In this document: positions 62,516 through 64,000 of the stretch, in pieces | Layout of the letters: the number at the start of each line of letters is the position of its first letter | Position numbering within the stretch: position 1 is the stretch's first letter | NCBI GenBank assembly: GCA_037127315.1 | Contig: JBBBDQ010001270.1 | Span: 3,636,001 to 3,700,000 of the forward strand | From: Ascarosepion bandense | Taxonomy: Eukaryota > Mollusca > Cephalopoda > Sepiida > Sepiidae | Direction: 5' to 3' | Length of the DNA stretch: 64,000 nt | Notes under the pieces: model-generated | What the model was told of the DNA's origin: nothing | The model's input: the letters and a program-made list of their open reading frames with translations, nothing else | Database searches by the model: none | Program-made: the position numbers and the translations under genes

Positions 62516-64000
62516 AATATCTGAAATTTAAATTCGTTTAAACAAATTTTTTTAGTAAATTTTCAACAGTATCTAATAGATACTGTTGATAATATATAAT
62601 ATATATTATCTCTGTCCTTCCCCCTTTTTTCTATGTCTTTCCCTTCGTTTCACCATCGAATGCCGTCGCGAGTTGTTACCTTGGTTACAAAGAAATTTTG
62701 TTCATGTTTTATATCTTCGTTAACTTTCCCCTGTATACACCTTTTCTTTTTTCTTTCATTTCCCCCCCCCCTACTACTTCTATTCCTGAGACACGGTTTA
62801 AATTGTTACTTTTGATTCTTTCATACAGACGTAATATCATCTCATATCGAGTTATGAATCTCTGTTTCTGCTTCCTCCTTTTTCTTACGTCTTGATAACA
62901 AATTTAAATATTTTTTTCTTTCTTACTCACCACGTTTGTAACTTCCTGTGTATGGATATGTTTTGGGGCTTCTTCCGGTATAGAAATCTTGTACCATATT
63001 TGATTTAATCAATTTTTGTTTTCGATCATTGCTAATTAAGCGAGAATTTTCTCGCTGGAATGGCCATTCAACGAATTCAAATTTCGGAATTTTTTGACAT
63101 ATATATATATATATATTAATATATTAAGGATTTATCTTTATCTAGATATCGAGCACATTATTACAAGACCTGCTTGCCAAGATATCCTTTTATAAGTAAA
63201 CGACGAAAATAAAAGCAATTATATATATATATCTTCAAAATTCACTCGATTACGCAACCTTGGTTTCAATCTTTCTGTATCGTCAAGGGTTTTATATCAA
63301 CTGATTTTCCAACGGTTTTTTGAACGCATAACAAGAACTTTCAGAACGCATAACTGGAAGTTTAAATAAGAGAGGAGCTGGTCAAGAATTGTAAAAAATT
63401 TTATCCGGGTTTGTATGATCCTAAAAATATAATTTCCGATGTGTTTACATCCAAAATAATGTCTACATGTGAACAAATCAGAAAATATATTTTAGGATCA
63501 TACTTTTGGTGTCGAAAACTTATTTACTAAAGTCCCCGTTGCTGAAATCATTGACATAACCATTAACTCCGCATGTATGCATACTTCAATGCCACCAACC
63601 TCTCAAAATACTTTTGCTTGCCTGTACAACTAACTTTCCTTATTTACGACCATAAAGGCAAACTAACGGAGTAAGTATGGAAACTAAATTTTACATGCCT
63701 CACGCAGCCTTTGAGATTTGATAAAGAAATCCCTCGACTGGCGGTCGAGAGCGAGGGAAAATTTTCTCGCCCCCAAATCATTTTACTCGACCAACTCCAT
63801 TTTCTTAATAGTCACCTTTCGTAAACATAGTGTGAATCGCTGACGGAAAGCAAAAATGAAATTTTAATTAAAATTTCGAACGTTTTAGAAAGGATTTTAA
63901 ATTTTTTTTAAGTAATAACAACAAAATAGCAGAACCTTTTTGATGATAAAATTTTGTTTTTAATAACCCTTCTAACATCATGATATGCTGTGTTTTTGTT
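62516..64000. other. Unannotated AT-rich stretch
   Basis: Two small hairpins are visible (gcgagaattttctcgc near 63041; ctcgactggcggtcgag near 63734). No element, exon or RNA gene could be supported. Confidence 0.5.

Overview
The window looks like repeat-dominated, AT-rich intergenic DNA from a cephalopod mollusc, most likely an octopus. The basis is several tRNA-derived SINE families of the octopus type, many short-period microsatellites, and a mixed load of LINE, Penelope-like, Helitron-like, hAT, Tc1/mariner and pogo-like debris. No intact host protein-coding gene could be supported. Nearly all open frames are tandem-repeat artefacts or pieces of transposon proteins with stops and frameshifts.

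Layout. 1-1667 is a 14-bp satellite with a 448-bp higher-order period. 2.6-9.3 kb holds an AT minisatellite split by a precise Helitron insertion, an RTE fragment, a hAT transposase pseudogene, a SINE with a 5S-rRNA head plus a tRNA head, a TATC microsatellite field and a CR1/Jockey-type LINE remnant. 9.3-15.4 kb has SINEs, a second LINE remnant and a SINE-containing tandem triplication. 15.4-17.7 kb holds a hammerhead-ribozyme-like fold, degenerate relatives of it, a Helitron and a mariner-like remnant. 18.6-22.9 kb holds a 280-bp (GT)n tract and inverted-repeat elements. 23-29 kb holds a MITE with a nested LINE end, three Penelope-like remnants and RTE pieces. 28.9-29.7 kb is an array of GC-rich hairpin-forming repeats. 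30.5-35.6 kb holds a 28-bp minisatellite inside inverted repeats, an RTE 3' end with tandem duplications and a polypurine tract. 36-46 kb holds a pogo-like element, more SINEs, MITEs, Helitrons and a LINE split by a SINE. 46-50.7 kb holds a 5S-rRNA/LINE chimeric retroposon, a 162-bp satellite of four ~40-bp monomers, a perfect 210-bp palindrome and a Penelope-like C-terminus. 50.7-64 kb holds LINE 3' ends with ~150-bp tandem units, a split Helitron, a second hammerhead-like locus and a second 5S-tRNA SINE; the last ~1.5 kb is unrecognised.

The elements act on each other rather than forming a pathway. LINE 3' ends recur next to SINEs that probably borrow their machinery, retroposons sit inside other transposons, and SINE, LINE or Helitron ends abut (TA)n, (GT)n or (GAA)n runs, so transposon ends appear to seed the microsatellites. 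The strongest candidates for new biology are the two hammerhead-like folds (15476-15533, 59408-59460), the 5S-headed retroposons (4733-5013, 59671-59923, 46150-46473) and the structured array at 28936-29660. All family names rest on reading motifs by eye; no database search was run.
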